64,000 nucleotides of DNA. Origin: Fratercula arctica (Eukaryota; Chordata; Aves; Charadriiformes; Alcidae). A model generated the notes under the pieces. It ran no database searches and was not told where the DNA came from. It worked only from the letters and a program-made list of their open reading frames with translations. The DNA lies in NCBI GenBank assembly GCA_947846985.1, contig CANTUZ010000027.1, forward strand, positions 3,475,152-3,539,151, in the 5' to 3' direction. Positions 51,271-61,627 of this stretch are shown one piece after another. Made by a program: the position numbers and the translations under genes. Position 1 is the first letter of the stretch. Every line of letters begins with the position of its first letter.

Positions 51271-53800
51271 TTTTCCTGGCCGCGAGAAGGCCCAAAATAA
51301 GATTTTCATTGGCCCTTTTCTCTCCAGATCCCTTCCCCTTTGCAGCCTTACCTGCCCTGATGCTGATCTCTATGGCAATGGCTTTTCGGCACCGTAACAG
51401 GTCGTTCAATTTCCCCGGGGTGGTGCTGTCTCCGCCCAGGCTCACTCAGCAGCCCGCCCACCAACTGACCACCCCCAGCACAAGCCAAGGTCTTCTCCCA
51501 GCTCCAAAAAGGCCCAAAAGAGATTTTCGTCGGCCCTTTTCCTGAAAATCCCTTCCCCAGTACAGCCTTGCCTGCCCTGAAGCTGGTCTCCGTGACAATG
51601 GCTGTTCGGCACTGTAACAGGTCGTTCAGTTTTCCCAGGGTGGTGCTGTCTCCACCCAGGCTCACTCAGCAGCCCGCCCACCAACTGACCACCCCCAGCA
51701 CAAGCCAAGGGATTTTCCTGGCCGCGAGAAGGCCCAAAATAAGATTTTCATTGGCCCTTTTCTCTCCAGATCCCTTCCCCTGTGCAGCCTTACCTGCCCT
51801 GAAGCTGGTCTCTATGGCAATGGCTTTTCGGCACCGTAACAGGTCGTTCAATTTCCCCGGGGTGGTGCTGTCTCCGCCCAGGCTCACTCAGCAGCCCGCC
51901 CACCAACTGACCACCCCCAGCACAAGCCAAGGTCTTCTCCCAGCTCCAAAAAGGCCCAAAAGAGATTTTCGTCGGCCCTTTTCCTGAAAATCCCTTCCCC
52001 AGTACAGCCTTGGCTGCCCTGAAGCTGGTCTCCGTGGCAATGGCTGTTCGGCACCGTAACAGGTCGTTCAGTTTTCCCAGGGTGGTGCTGTCTCCGCCCA
52101 GGCTCACTAAGCGGCCTGCCCACCAACTGACCAATCCCAGCACAAGCCAAGGGCTTTTCCCGGCTCCGAAAAGGCCCAAAAGAGATTTTTGTTAAGCTTT
52201 TTTACTGCAGATCCCTTCCCCAGCGCAGCCTTACCTGCCCGGAAGCTGGTCTCCGTGGCAATGGCTGTTTGGCACCAGAACAGGTCGTTCAATTTCCCCG
52301 GCTCAGCAGCCCACCCACCCATTGACAGCCCCCAGCACAAGCCAAGGGCTTTTCCTGCCTCCAAAAAGGCCCAAAAGAGCTTTTCGTCAGCCCTTTTTGC
52401 TGCAGATCCCTTCCCCAGCACAGTCTTACCTGCCCTGAAGCTGGTCTCCGTAGCAATGGCTGTTCGGCACTGTAACAGGTCATTCAATTTTTCCGGGGCG
52501 GTGCTATCTCCGCCCAGGCTCACTCAGCAGCCCGCCCACCAACTGACCAATCCCAGCACAAGCCAAGGGCTTTTACCAGCTCCGAAAAGGCCCAAAAGAG
52601 ATTTTTATTAAGCATTTTTACTGCAGATCCCTTCCCCAGCACAGCCTTACCTGCCCTGATGCTGATCTCTATGGCAATGGCTTTTCGGCACCATAACAGA
52701 TCGTTCAATTTCCCCAGGATGGTGGTGTCTCCACCCAGGCTCAGTCAGCAGCTCGCCCACCAACTGACCACCCCCAGCACAAGCCAACGGCTTTTCCTGC
52801 CTCCAAAAAGGCTCAAGAAGAGCTTTCCGTCGGCCCTTTTCGCTGAAAATCCCTTACCCAGCACAGCCTGGCCTGCCCTGAAGCTGGTCTCTGTGGCAAT
52901 GGCGGTTCGGCACCATAAGAGGTCGTTCAGTTTTCCCAGGGCGGTGCTGTCTCCGCCCAGGCTCACTCAGCAGCCCGCCCACCAACTGACCACCCCCAGC
53001 ACAAGCCAACGGATTTTCCTGGCCGCGAGAAGGCCCAAAATAAGATTTCCATTGGCCCTTTTCTCTCCAGATCCCTTCCCCAACGCAGCCTTACCTGCCC
53101 TGATGCTGGTCTCTATGGCAATGGCTTTTCGGCACCGTAACAGGTTGTTCAGTTTTCCCGGCGTGGTGCTGTCTCCACCCAGGCTCACTCAGCAGCCCGC
53201 CCACCAACTGACCACCCCCAGCACAAGCCAACAGTTTTTCCCGGCTCCGAAAAGGCCCAGAAGAGATTTTCATTATCATTTTTTGCTGCAGATCCCTTCC
53301 CCAGCACAGCCTTACCTGCCCGGAAGCTGGTCTCCGTGGCAATGGCTGTTTGGCACCAGAACAGGTCGTTCAATTTCCCCGGCTCAGCAGCCCACCCACC
53401 AATTGACAGCCCCCAGCACAAGCCAAGGGCTTTTCCTGCCTCCAAAAAGGATCAAAAAGAGCTTTTCGTCAGCTCTTTTCGCTGCAGATCCCTTCCCCAA
53501 CTCAGCCTTACCTGCCCTGAAGCTGGTCTCCGTAGCAATGGCTGTTTGGCACCAGAACAGGTCGTTCAATTTCCCCGGCTCAGCAGCCCACCCACCAATT
53601 GACAGCCCCCAGCACAAGCCAAGGGCTTTTCCTGCCTCCAGAAAGGATCAAAAAGAGCTTTTCATCAGCTCTTTTCGCTGCAGATCCCTTCCCCAACTCA
53701 GCCTTACCTGCCCTGAAGCTGGTCTCCGTGGCAATGGCTGTTCGGCACCATAACAAGTCGTTCAATTTCCCCAGGATGGTGCTGTCTCTGCCCAGGCTCA
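46700..53800. repeat. 2,994-bp (14-monomer) higher-order repeat, about 2.4 copies
   Basis: An offset of 2,994 bp links 46757 to 49751 to 52745, 47807 to 50801, 49195 to 52189, and 50605 to 53599. One unit holds 14 monomers, counted from the ATCCC boxes at 49217, 49411, 49630, 49856, 50069, 50297, 50491, 50687, 50883, 51104, 51325, 51547, 51768, 51988 and 52211. The same unit is present only about 1.5 times in the corresponding part of the other large block (16.9-21.4 kb). Copy number therefore changed after the large duplication. Confidence 0.85.
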
Positions 53801-54599
53801 CTCAGCAGCCCGCCCACCAACTGACCACCCGCAGCACAAGGCAAGGGCTTCTCCCAGCTCCAAAAAGGCCCAAAAGAGATTTTCGTCGGCCCTTTTCCTG
53901 AAAATCCCTTCCCCAGTACAGCCTTGCCTGCCCTGAAGCTGGTCTCCGTGACAATGGCTGTTCGGCACTGTAACAGGTCGTTCAGTTTTCCCAGGGTGGT
54001 GCTGTCTCCACCAAGGCTCACTCAGCAGCCCGCCCACCAACTGACCACCCCCAGCACAAGCCAAGGGATTTTCCTGGCTGCGAGAAGGCCCAAAATAAGA
54101 TTTTCATTGGCCCTTTTCTCTCCAGATCCCTTCCCCTGTGCAGCCTTACCTGCCCTGATGCTGGTCTCTATGGCAATGGCTTTTCGGCACCGTAACAGGT
54201 CGTTCAATTTCCCCGGGGTGGTGCTGTCTCCGCCCAGGCTCACTCAGCAGCCCGCCCACCAACTGACCACCCCCAGCACAAGGCAAGGGCTTCTCCCAGC
54301 TCCAAAAAGGCCCAAAAGAGATTTTCGTCGGCCCTTTTCCTGAAAATCCCTTCCCCAGTACAGCCTTACCTGCCCTAAAGCTGGTCTCCGTGACAATGGC
54401 TGTTCGGCACCGTAACAGGTCGTTCAGTTTTCCCAGGGTGGTGCTGTCTCCGCCCAGGCTCACTAAGCGGCCTGCCCACCAACTGACCAATCCCAGCACA
54501 AGCCAACGGCTTTTCCCGGCTCCGAAAAGGCCCAAAAGAGATTTTTGTTAAGCTTTTTTACTGCAGATCCCTTCCCCAGCGCAGCCTTACCTGCCCGGA

Positions 54600-56970
54600 A
54601 GCTGGTCTCCGTGGCAATGGCTGTTTGGCACCAGAACAGGTCGTTCAATTTCCCCGGCTCAGCAGCCCACCCACCCATTGACAGCCCCCAGCACAAGCCA
54701 AGTGCTTTTCCTGCCTCCAAATGGGATCAAAAAGAGCTTTTCGTCAGCTCTTATCGCTGCAGATCCCTTCCCCAGCGCAGTCTTACCTGCCCTGAAGCTG
54801 GTCTCCGTGGCAATGGCTGTTCGGCACCAGAACAGGTCGTTCAGTTTTCCCGGGGTGGTGCTGTCTCCGCCCAGGCTCACTCAGCAGCCCGCCCACCAAC
54901 TGACCAATCCCAGCACAAGCCAAGGGCTTTTACCGGCTCCGAAAAGGCCCAAAAGAGATTTTTGTTAAGCTTTTTTACTGCAGATCCCTTCCCCAGCGCA
55001 GCCTTACCTGCCCTGAAGCTGGTCTCCATGGCAATGGCTTTTCGGCACCATAACAGATAGTTCAGTTTCCCCAGGATGGTGCTGTCACTGCACAGGCTCA
55101 CTCAGCAGCCCACCCACCAACTGACCACCCCCAGCACAAGCCAAGGGCTTTTCCCAGCTCCGAAAAGCCCAAAAGAGATTTTCGTCGGCCCTTTTCACTG
55201 CAGATCCCTTCCCCAGCACAGCCTTACCTGCCCGGAAGCTGGTCTCCGTGGCAATGGCTGTTTGGCACCAGAACAGGTCGTTCAATTTCCCCGGCTCAGC
55301 AGCCCACCCACCAATTGACAGCCCCCAGCAAAAACTAAGGGCTTTTACCGGCTCCGAAAAGGCCCAAAAGAGATTTTTGTTAAGCATTTTTACTGCAGAT
55401 CCCTTCCCCAGCACAGCCTTACCTGCCCTGATGCTGATCTCTATGGCCATGGCTTTTCGGCACCATAACAGATCGTTCAATTTCCCCAGGATGGTGGTGT
55501 CTCCACCCAGGCTCAGTCAGCAGCTCGCCCACCAACTGACCACCCCCAGCACAAGCCAACGGCTTTTCCTGCCTCCAAAAAGGCTCAAGAAGAGCTTTTC
55601 GTCAGCCCTTTTCGCTGCAGATCCCTTCCCCAGCACAGCCTTACCGGCCCTGAAGCTGGTCTCCGTGGCAATGGCTGTTCGGCACCGTAACAGGTCGTTC
55701 AGTTTTCCCGGAGTGGTGCTGTCTCCGCCCAGGCTCACTCAGCAGCCCGCCCACCAACTGACCACCCCCAGCACAAGCCAAGGGCTTTTCCTGCCTCCAA
55801 AAACGATCAAAAACAGCTTTTCGTCGGCCCTTTTCGCTGCAGATCCCTTCCCCAGCACAGCCTTACCTGCCCTGATGCTGGTCTCCATGGCAATGGCTGT
55901 TTGGCACCGTAACAGGTCGTTCAGTTTTCCCAGGGTGTTGCTGTCTCCGCCCAGGCTCATTTAGCAGCCTGCCCACCCACTGACCACCCCCAGCACAAGC
56001 TAAGGACTCTTCCCGACTCAGAAAAGCCCCCAAAACAGCTTTTCGTCGGCACTTTTTGCTGCAGATCCCTTCCCCAGCGCAGCCTTACCTGCCCTGAAGC
56101 TGGTCTCTGTGGCAATGGCTGTTCGGCACCGTAACAGGTCGTTCAATTTCCCCGGGGTGTTGCTGTCTCCGCCCAGGCTCACTCAGCAGCCCGCCTACCA
56201 ACTGATCACCCCCAGCACAAGCCAAGTGCTTTTCCTGCCTCCAAATGGGATCAAAAAGAGCTTTTCGTCAGCTCTTATCGCTGCAGATCCCTTCCCCAGC
56301 GCAGCCTTACCTGCCCTGAAGCTGGTCTCCGTGGCAATGGGTGTTCGGCACCAGAACAGGTCGTTCAGTTTTCCCGGGGTGGTGGTGTCTCCACCCAGGC
56401 TCACTCAGCAGCCCGCCCACCAAATGACCACCCCCAGCACAAGCCAAGGGCTTTTCCCAGCTCCAAAAAGGCCCAAAAAGACCTTTCCGTCGGCCCTTTT
56501 CGCTGAAAATCCCTTACCCAGCACAGCCTGGCCTGCCCTGAAGCTGGTCTCTGTGGCAATGGCGGTTCGGCACCATAAGAGGTCGTTCAGTTTTCCCGGG
56601 GCGGTGCTGTCTCCGCCCAGGCTCACTCAGCAGCCCGCCCACCAACTGACCACCCCCAGCAAAAACTAAGGGCTTTTCCCAGCTCCGAAAACGCCCAAAG
56701 GAGATTTTCGTTATCATTTTTTGCTGCAGATCCCTTCCCCAGCACAGCCTTACCTGCCCTAAAGCTGGTCTCCGTGGCAATGGCTTTTCGGCACCAGAAC
56801 AGGTCGTTCAATTTCCCCAGGATGGTGCTGTCTCCGCCCAGGCTCATTCAGAAGCCCGCCCACCAACTGACCACCCCCAGCACAAGGCAAGGGATTTTCC
56901 CAGCTCTGAAAAGGCCCCAAAGCGATTTCCATCGGCCCTTTTCGCTGCAAATACCTTCCCCAGTGCAGCC
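54600..56970. repeat. Mosaic satellite edge with hybrid monomers
   Basis: The last monomers before the gap are still the same family, but their order does not follow the long higher-order blocks. Several are hybrids. Near 54.70 kb a short-form block is joined to the CCAAATGGGATC tail. Near 55.59 kb GGCTCAAGAAGAGC is joined to TTTTCGTCAGCCC. Near 56.47 kb CAGCTCCAAAAAGGCCC is joined to AAAAGACCTTTCCG. One internal part, about 54.7-55.6 kb, matches 1.66-2.56 kb at offset 53,031. The final monomer is cut by the gap after CCAGTGCAGCC. Confidence 0.75.
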
Positions 56971-57170
56971 NNNNNNNNNNNNNNNNNNNNNNNNNNNNNN
57001 NNNNNNNNNNNNNNNNNNNNNNNNNNNNNNNNNNNNNNNNNNNNNNNNNNNNNNNNNNNNNNNNNNNNNNNNNNNNNNNNNNNNNNNNNNNNNNNNNNNN
57101 NNNNNNNNNNNNNNNNNNNNNNNNNNNNNNNNNNNNNNNNNNNNNNNNNNNNNNNNNNNNNNNNNNNNNN
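56971..57170. other. Assembly gap of 200 N
   Basis: This is a run of exactly 200 N between the satellite and non-satellite sequence. The round size indicates a placeholder for a gap of unknown length. The true distance between the array and the right flank, and the number of missing monomers, cannot be known from this window. Confidence 0.98.
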
Positions 57171-58059
57171 GACGCAGGCCAAATTCAGCTTTGGCTCAAG
57201 CAAGTATAGTTCCATTATTTTTTTATGTGGCTATAGATACAGTCACTTCCCAAGGAGAGTTTTCTCATCTTCACATCAGGGTCATTAGCCTCACTTATAG
57301 TTTTGTTTCCATCTGTTTTCACTGACACAGATCCTAAGAGAAGATTCTGAGAAAGTTTTCCTTATTATTACTAGGAGAAGGATCATCATATGTCCAGCAT
57401 CTGTAGTGGGATGTATTTAACAGTGATTTGTTACTGAACTCTATCTTGAAGGGTTAACGACAGGACAGTAATACAGAAAATTAGATCTTTTGCTTGTAGG
57501 TTGTGACATACTTTATTTTGGCACATTTTAAGCCCCTTCTCACATGAAACGTGCAAGTGTGTAACCAGCTCCACTGCTCCTGGAGCACATTCTGCTTCAG
57601 TCTGTGAAATCAGAAAGTATGGAGAGAGAAGAAAGGGAAAATCTAATGCCTAGGGTAAAAAATGGAGCTGATTAAAACAAAATCTAGGGCAGAGTGGACT
57701 TGCTTCTGTGACCAATTACTTGATTATCCATTGAATTTGGGTGTCTATTTATTCCTTTGGAAATCTCCCCCCCAAGATTTACAACAGCATGATTCTCATG
57801 AAGGATATCAAGAGAGAGTCACTAAAAGCCAGTTCACCTTGAGAAAAAAATCAGCACCCAGAAACAGTTGCCAGACCTCCCATTGACCCACAGTATAGCT
57901 AAAAGCTCTGATTATAATTCAGTCAAAAGCTTAACCAAAGTGTTTGGAAATTTTCCCACTGTTTTCTTCTGTTAAAAACTTTTATAATTTACTAGTATTT
58001 GTGACCAATTTGGTCAAAGAGCCTTAGGTTCCATATGCATGCATATAGAATGGTCAGTC
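57171..58059. other. Unassigned A/T-rich sequence, no gene seen
   Basis: About 0.9 kb of low-GC sequence right of the gap. It shares no motif with the satellite, and I recognise no coding region or repeat family in it. One 74-codon open frame (57662-57886, +) has no recognisable features. The right limit is set where GC content rises toward the CR1 copy and is approximate. Confidence 0.6.
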
Positions 58060-59550
58060 GCCAAGGAGAGCGGCTCCGGAGCCAGCCTGATCCACAGCGG
58101 AGGGGCAGAGCTCGGCATACAGGTGGTTTTCCTGAGGTAAGAGGATGCCAGGGCAGCAGAGAAACCCGCCAGGAGCCAGCAGCTCTCACAGGAGGCGTTG
58201 ACAAGGTGAGCATTGCTAGAGCAACAGCGACCCTCCACCTATAAAAAGAAGCCTGGCGAACGTGATGTGGCGCAGCAGTTTGCGCAACAGGACGGGCAAA
58301 CAGGGCGCGGTATGGCATGGCAGTTTGCGTGGAAGGGCACCTCTTCGAAGGAGGAGCATTTCACCAATTGACACTGGGCACCATTTTTGTGACCATCTGC
58401 ACAGGTCAAGGGCACTCATCCTACCTGAACCTCAAGGCAGAATGGTGGGCACTCGTTTGTAGAGCAAAGGCTACAACTCGGGATGGGGGGGGTCTGCACC
58501 ATCCACCCCAGCAGTGGCCGATGCCTCTACCAAGATGGAGCTGCGAAGGGAGGAGGCTGCAGTGCAGACCTCAGACTGCAGGAGGTGCCTAGACCTTTCT
58601 CTTGGGGCAGGGATAGGCGCACACCTGCCTGCAAAAGGTGTGCCCAGGTGGAGGACCTCCTGCAGCAGATGGCTGAGCTGCAGGAGGCAGTGAGGAGGTT
58701 GCGTAGCATCAGGGAGGCTGAGAAAGAGATAGACAGCTGGTTCCAAGCGCAGTCTGCAGTGGACCCACGGCCAAACAGCCAAAAACTCCCACACTAGCAC
58801 ACACAGAAGGAGGGGGACCAGTAACACAGAAGACTGGAAGCTTGTGACAGCAAGGGCCCAGCAGGAGGAAGAGACTTCCCCCAAAAACTGAGGTGCCCTA
58901 GCAGAACTGCCTTTACCGCTCTGCCAGAGTGAAGAGGGAAGACCCCACTGCATCAGGAGAGGTGCTGGAGGCTGAGTAAGGTAGTCCAATCCACACCACG
59001 TATAACAACCGTGTGCACTAAGAAAAGGCGACGGGTGATAGTAGTAGGGACCTTCCCTTCTGAGAGTTAGGGAGTCACCCATTTGCTGACCTGATGCACT
59101 CTCTAGGGAGTTGTGCTGCTTACCGGGGGCTCATATCAGGGATGTCACTGAGAGACTACCAAAACCTCGTGCAGTCCTCTGACTATTATCCACTGCTGCT
59201 GTTTCACATGGGCACCTGTGATGCAGCTGGCAGCAGCCTGAAAGCCTATCAAGGATGATTACTGGAGCCTGGGAAGTGGCGGTCAGGGACTCCTGGGGCG
59301 CAGGTAGTTTTTTCATCAATTGTCCCAGTCAAAGGAAGGGGGTTGATAGGGACAGTTGAATCTGGCAAATTCAATAAATGGCTACAGGACTGGTGCCACA
59401 GCCAGGGGTTTGGCTGCTAGACCATGGGACTCGCTTTGAGAAACCTGGTCTACTGGGGCCCTGATGGTGTCCACCTGTCAGAGGAGAGGAAGAACATCTT
59501 TTATTCAGAGGCTTGTCCTGTTGAGGAGGGAGACTGATAGAGCGGCTTGC
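58060..59550 (+). pseudogene. CR1 LINE 5' region and ORF1 (SGNH/esterase-type), decayed copy 1
   Basis: In CR1 elements ORF1 encodes an RNA-binding, esterase-like protein that accompanies the reverse transcriptase. A likely start codon is at 58442 (MVGTR, then a stop). Downstream are short matches in shifting frames: AAVQTSDCRRC near 58555, then CKRCAQVEDLLQQMAELQEA and RLRSIREAEKEIDSW at 58628-58740, which is the zinc-knuckle/coiled-coil part. The esterase part follows at about 59025-59520, with RRVIVVG, a VFSSIVPVKGRG segment, and DGVHLSEERK carrying the D-x-x-H motif. The family's GDSLL nucleophile motif is lost (it reads GTFPS and then a stop). Frameshifts and stops make it non-functional. 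The GC-rich 58060-58440 part is taken as 5' untranslated region; its left edge is uncertain. Family assignment is from memory of avian CR1 proteins. Confidence 0.75.
58240..58247 (+). promoter_or_regulatory. TATA-like motif in the CR1 5' region
   Basis: TATAAAAA lies about 200 bp before the ORF1 start of copy 1. It is followed by two copies of GCAGTTTGCG (58275 and 58320). A related GCAGTTTGCA is present at 62675 ahead of the second ORF1 copy, so this part belongs to the element. Promoter activity is only a possibility. Confidence 0.25.
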
Positions 59551-59624
59551 TGCATACCTGGGAGCTGCCAAGGTCAACCCACGGACAGATGGCTTTTACC
59601 AGAAATATATTTTGGGTGTTAATT

Positions 59625-59752
59625 GGGTGGAGAATGAAGAGCACGAGTAACGGACAGGATCCAAGAGAAGATGACCATGCAAAGTTGATCCAATGACCAC
59701 CTGCATGAGAAACCAGTGCCACCAGAAAAGCATGTGAAGTATTGCCAATTGG
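59625..59752 (+). pseudogene. CR1 ORF1 fragment (central part)
   Basis: This piece of about 128 bp closely matches 63427-63552, which lies inside the second ORF1 copy between the NRYDAL-like segment and the esterase start. It therefore comes from the same part of a CR1 ORF1. Here it has no esterase continuation. It abuts, within a few bases, the inverted ORF2 segment that starts at about 59757. Single-base indels differ between the two copies (GACCACC against GACCCACC, GAGAAACC against GAGAACC). Confidence 0.75.
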
Positions 59753-60486
59753 CCTATAGTTCCCCGGGTCTTCCTTTTTTCCCTTTTTAAAAATGGGGGT
59801 TATGTTTCCCCTTTTCCAGTCAGCGGGAACTGTCACCAGACTGCCACGACTCTCAAATATGATGGATAGTGGCTTAGCAACTTCATCCGCCAGTTTCCCT
59901 CAGGACCCGTGGATGGATTTCATCAGGTCCATGGACTTGTGCACCTTCAGGTTCTTTAGATGGTCTTGAACCTGCGTCTTCTCCCAGCCCCTGTCTTTGC
60001 CTTCTGTGACTTGGTCGGTGTGGGCTAGAGCCCTTACTGGTGGAAGACCAAGGCAAAAAAGTCATTGAGTACCTCAGCCTTCCTCCATATCCTGGGTGAC
60101 CAGGTCTCCCTTTTCCTTCCAGAGAAGGCCCACCTTTTCCTAGTCTTCTTTTTTCCAGCAACGTACCTATAGAAGCTTTTCTTGTTGCCCTTGACATCCC
60201 TGGCCAGATTTTACTCTATCTAGGCTTCAGCTTTCCTAACCTGATCCCTGGCTGCTCAGACAGCTTCTCTGTATTTCTCCCAGGCTACCCATCCTTTGCT
60301 TCTACCCTCTGTAGGCTTTCTCTTCTGTTTGAAATTGTCCAGGAGCTCCTTGTTCATCCATGCAGGCCTCCTGGATTTTTTTGCCCGACTTCTTCTTTCT
60401 TGGGATACGCCGCTCCGAGCTTGGAGGAGGTGATCCATGAAGACTAACCAAGCTCTCTTGGGCCCCTCTTCCCTCCAGGCTTTATC

Positions 60487-60491
60487 CCATG
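60487..60491. repeat. Target-site duplication, left
   Basis: CCATG directly before the LTR start, identical to 60838-60842. Confidence 0.9.
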
Positions 60492-60837
60492 TGTCCTGGT
60501 TCCGGCAGGGACAGGGTTTAAGTAGTCCATGCCATGGGAGCCACGCCCACCCTGAGATTAAAAGGAGGGGAGGGGGGAGGCAGTCGGGTTTGGAGCGGGG
60601 CTGGCGCGGTCCCCGGGTCCGGACCGGCGGGGAGCGGCGGGTTCCGTAATCGCGTTTCTATATTCTCTGTCCGTGTTATTGTTGTTGTTTTCTTGTTCCC
60701 CTTTGCTGTTCTGTTAAACTGCCTTTGTCTCAAACCGAAGAGTTTTTGCCTTTTTCTTCTGATCCTTCCTGTACCGGGAAGCGCTGAGCGAGCGACAGGT
60801 GGTTCTTTGTTGCCATCTGAGGCCAACACCACGAACA
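60492..60837 (+). mobile_element. Solo LTR of an avian endogenous retrovirus (ERVL-like)
   Basis: A 346-bp unit begins TGTCCTGGTT and ends ACCACGAACA, so it has the TG...CA ends of an LTR. It is flanked by perfect 5-bp direct repeats CCATG (60487-60491 and 60838-60842). The inside resembles avian ERVL-type LTRs: a GC-rich middle with ATTAAAAGG, a T-rich stretch, a TTAAACTG motif near 60714, and a GAGCGAGCG segment near the 3' end. No internal retroviral sequence is present, as expected after recombination between two LTRs. It splits the CR1 ORF2 copy, so it inserted later. Orientation is inferred from the similarity, since the TG/CA ends alone are symmetric. Confidence 0.9.
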
Positions 60838-60842
60838 CCATG
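60838..60842. repeat. Target-site duplication, right
   Basis: CCATG directly after the LTR end, identical to 60487-60491. Confidence 0.9.
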
Positions 60843-61627
60843 TTACCCTTCCAAGCAGATCCCTCGAGAGACCAAAGTCTGCTCTCCTGAAGTCCGGGGT
60901 ACTGAGCTTGCTGCGCACCCTCCTCGCTGCCCTACGGATCTTGAACTCTACCATCTCATGGTCACTGCAGCCAAGGCTGCCCTTGAGCTTGGACATTCCC
61001 CACCAGCCCCTCCTTGTGGTAAGGACAAGGTCCAGCATAGTTCCACTCCTCATTGGCTCCTCTATCACTTGGAGAAGGAAGTTATCATCGACGCATTCCA
61101 GGAACCTCCTGTGCTGTTGTCCCTCCAAGAGATATCGGGTTGGTTGAGTCCCCCATGAGGACCAGGGGTCTGTGAATGCGATGCTGCTCCAATCGTCTAT
61201 GGAGGGCCTCATCCGCTCTGTCGTCCTGGTCAGGTGGCCTGTAGCAGACCTGCCCCTGCATTCTCTCTAATCTTGACCCATAAGCTCTCTGTTGGGTCTT
61301 CATCCATCCCCAGGTGGAGCACCATGCACTCCAGCTGTTCAGGGACATAGAGGGCAACACCCCCTCTTCATCTCCCCTGCCTGTCCTTCCTGAAGAGCTT
61401 TGTATCCCTCCATTCCAAACGCTCCAGTCATAGGAGTCGTCCCACCACATCTCTGTGATGCCAATGAGATCATAGCCCTGGAAGTGTGTGCACGTCTAAC
61501 TCCTCTTACTTGTTTCCCATGCTACTTGCACGTTTGCATAGAGGCCCTTCAGCTGGGCGTCCGATGTAGTTGACTTACTGGCTGGAGTGGCTTGCATTTC
61601 CTTCATGTTTCTCTTCAGGTTGGTCTT

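Larger units (their letters stand above)
1..56970. repeat. Tandem satellite array, 222/196-bp monomers with higher-order structure
   Basis: The whole stretch is a head-to-tail array of one monomer family with no interruption by another sequence. Each monomer carries, in order on the + strand, a box around CTGCAGATCCCTTCCCCAG, the motif TTACCTGCCCTGAAGCTGG, CAATGGCTGTT or CAATGGCTTTT, AACAGGTCGTTCA, a C-rich block, and an A/T-rich tail. Long monomers are about 222 bp (for example successive starts near 8638 and 8860) and short ones 196 bp (12660 to 12856). Fourteen monomers were counted between 49217 and 52211, mean 214 bp, so the array holds roughly 265. The + strand is strongly C-rich. The family is not one I recognise. 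The array begins before the window and ends in an assembly gap, so its length is a minimum. A centromeric or heterochromatic satellite is the likely class, by inference from size and organisation only. Confidence 0.97.
59757..61627 (-). pseudogene. CR1 LINE ORF2, endonuclease to early reverse transcriptase, inverted
   Basis: ORF2 of CR1 encodes an AP-type endonuclease and a reverse transcriptase. Read on the minus strand, homology starts near 61.6 kb with the N-terminal region. It continues with ITEMWWDDS at about 61.46 kb, VCYRPPDQDDRADEAL, LVLMGDSTNP (family form GDFNHP, so the key N is changed), and FLECVDDNFLLQVIEEP. It then reads GCSDHEMVEF with an intact SDH motif, and DFRRADFGL at about 60.89 kb. 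A solo LTR interrupts the frame at 60492-60837. It resumes at 60490 with WDKAWREEGPKRAW, RRPAWMNKELLDNFKQKRK, and, after several stops, PADWKRGNITPIFKKGKK and GNYRP at about 59755. It ends there, before the catalytic FADD motif. Frameshifts and stops are numerous. Edges are approximate. Confidence 0.85.

Noticed and set aside
1..56970. CRISPR-like regular repeat array
   Set aside because: Repeat units are directly adjacent with no unique spacers, units are about 200 bp, and the context is a bird genome.
1..56970. CENP-B box in the satellite
   Set aside because: Sites beginning TTCG were inspected (TTCGTCAGC, TTCGGCACC, TTCGTTATC, TTCGTCGGC). None has the A and CGGG at the required distances.
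57662..57886. 74-codon open frame in the A/T-rich stretch
   Set aside because: No recognisable domain, no splice or promoter context, and a length easily reached by chance.
58471..59082. 203-codon minus-strand open frame
   Set aside because: It lies antisense to recognisable CR1 ORF1 remnants and has no protein similarity that I can see.
59625..59752. Possible novel short interspersed repeat (pair with 63427-63552)
   Set aside because: The second copy lies inside CR1 ORF1 at the expected place between the NRYDAL-like and esterase parts, so the pair is explained as CR1 ORF1 sequence.
60730..61212. 160-codon open frame read as a gene
   Set aside because: It is CR1 endonuclease sequence running into the reverse strand of the solo LTR; the C-terminal part is LTR, not protein.
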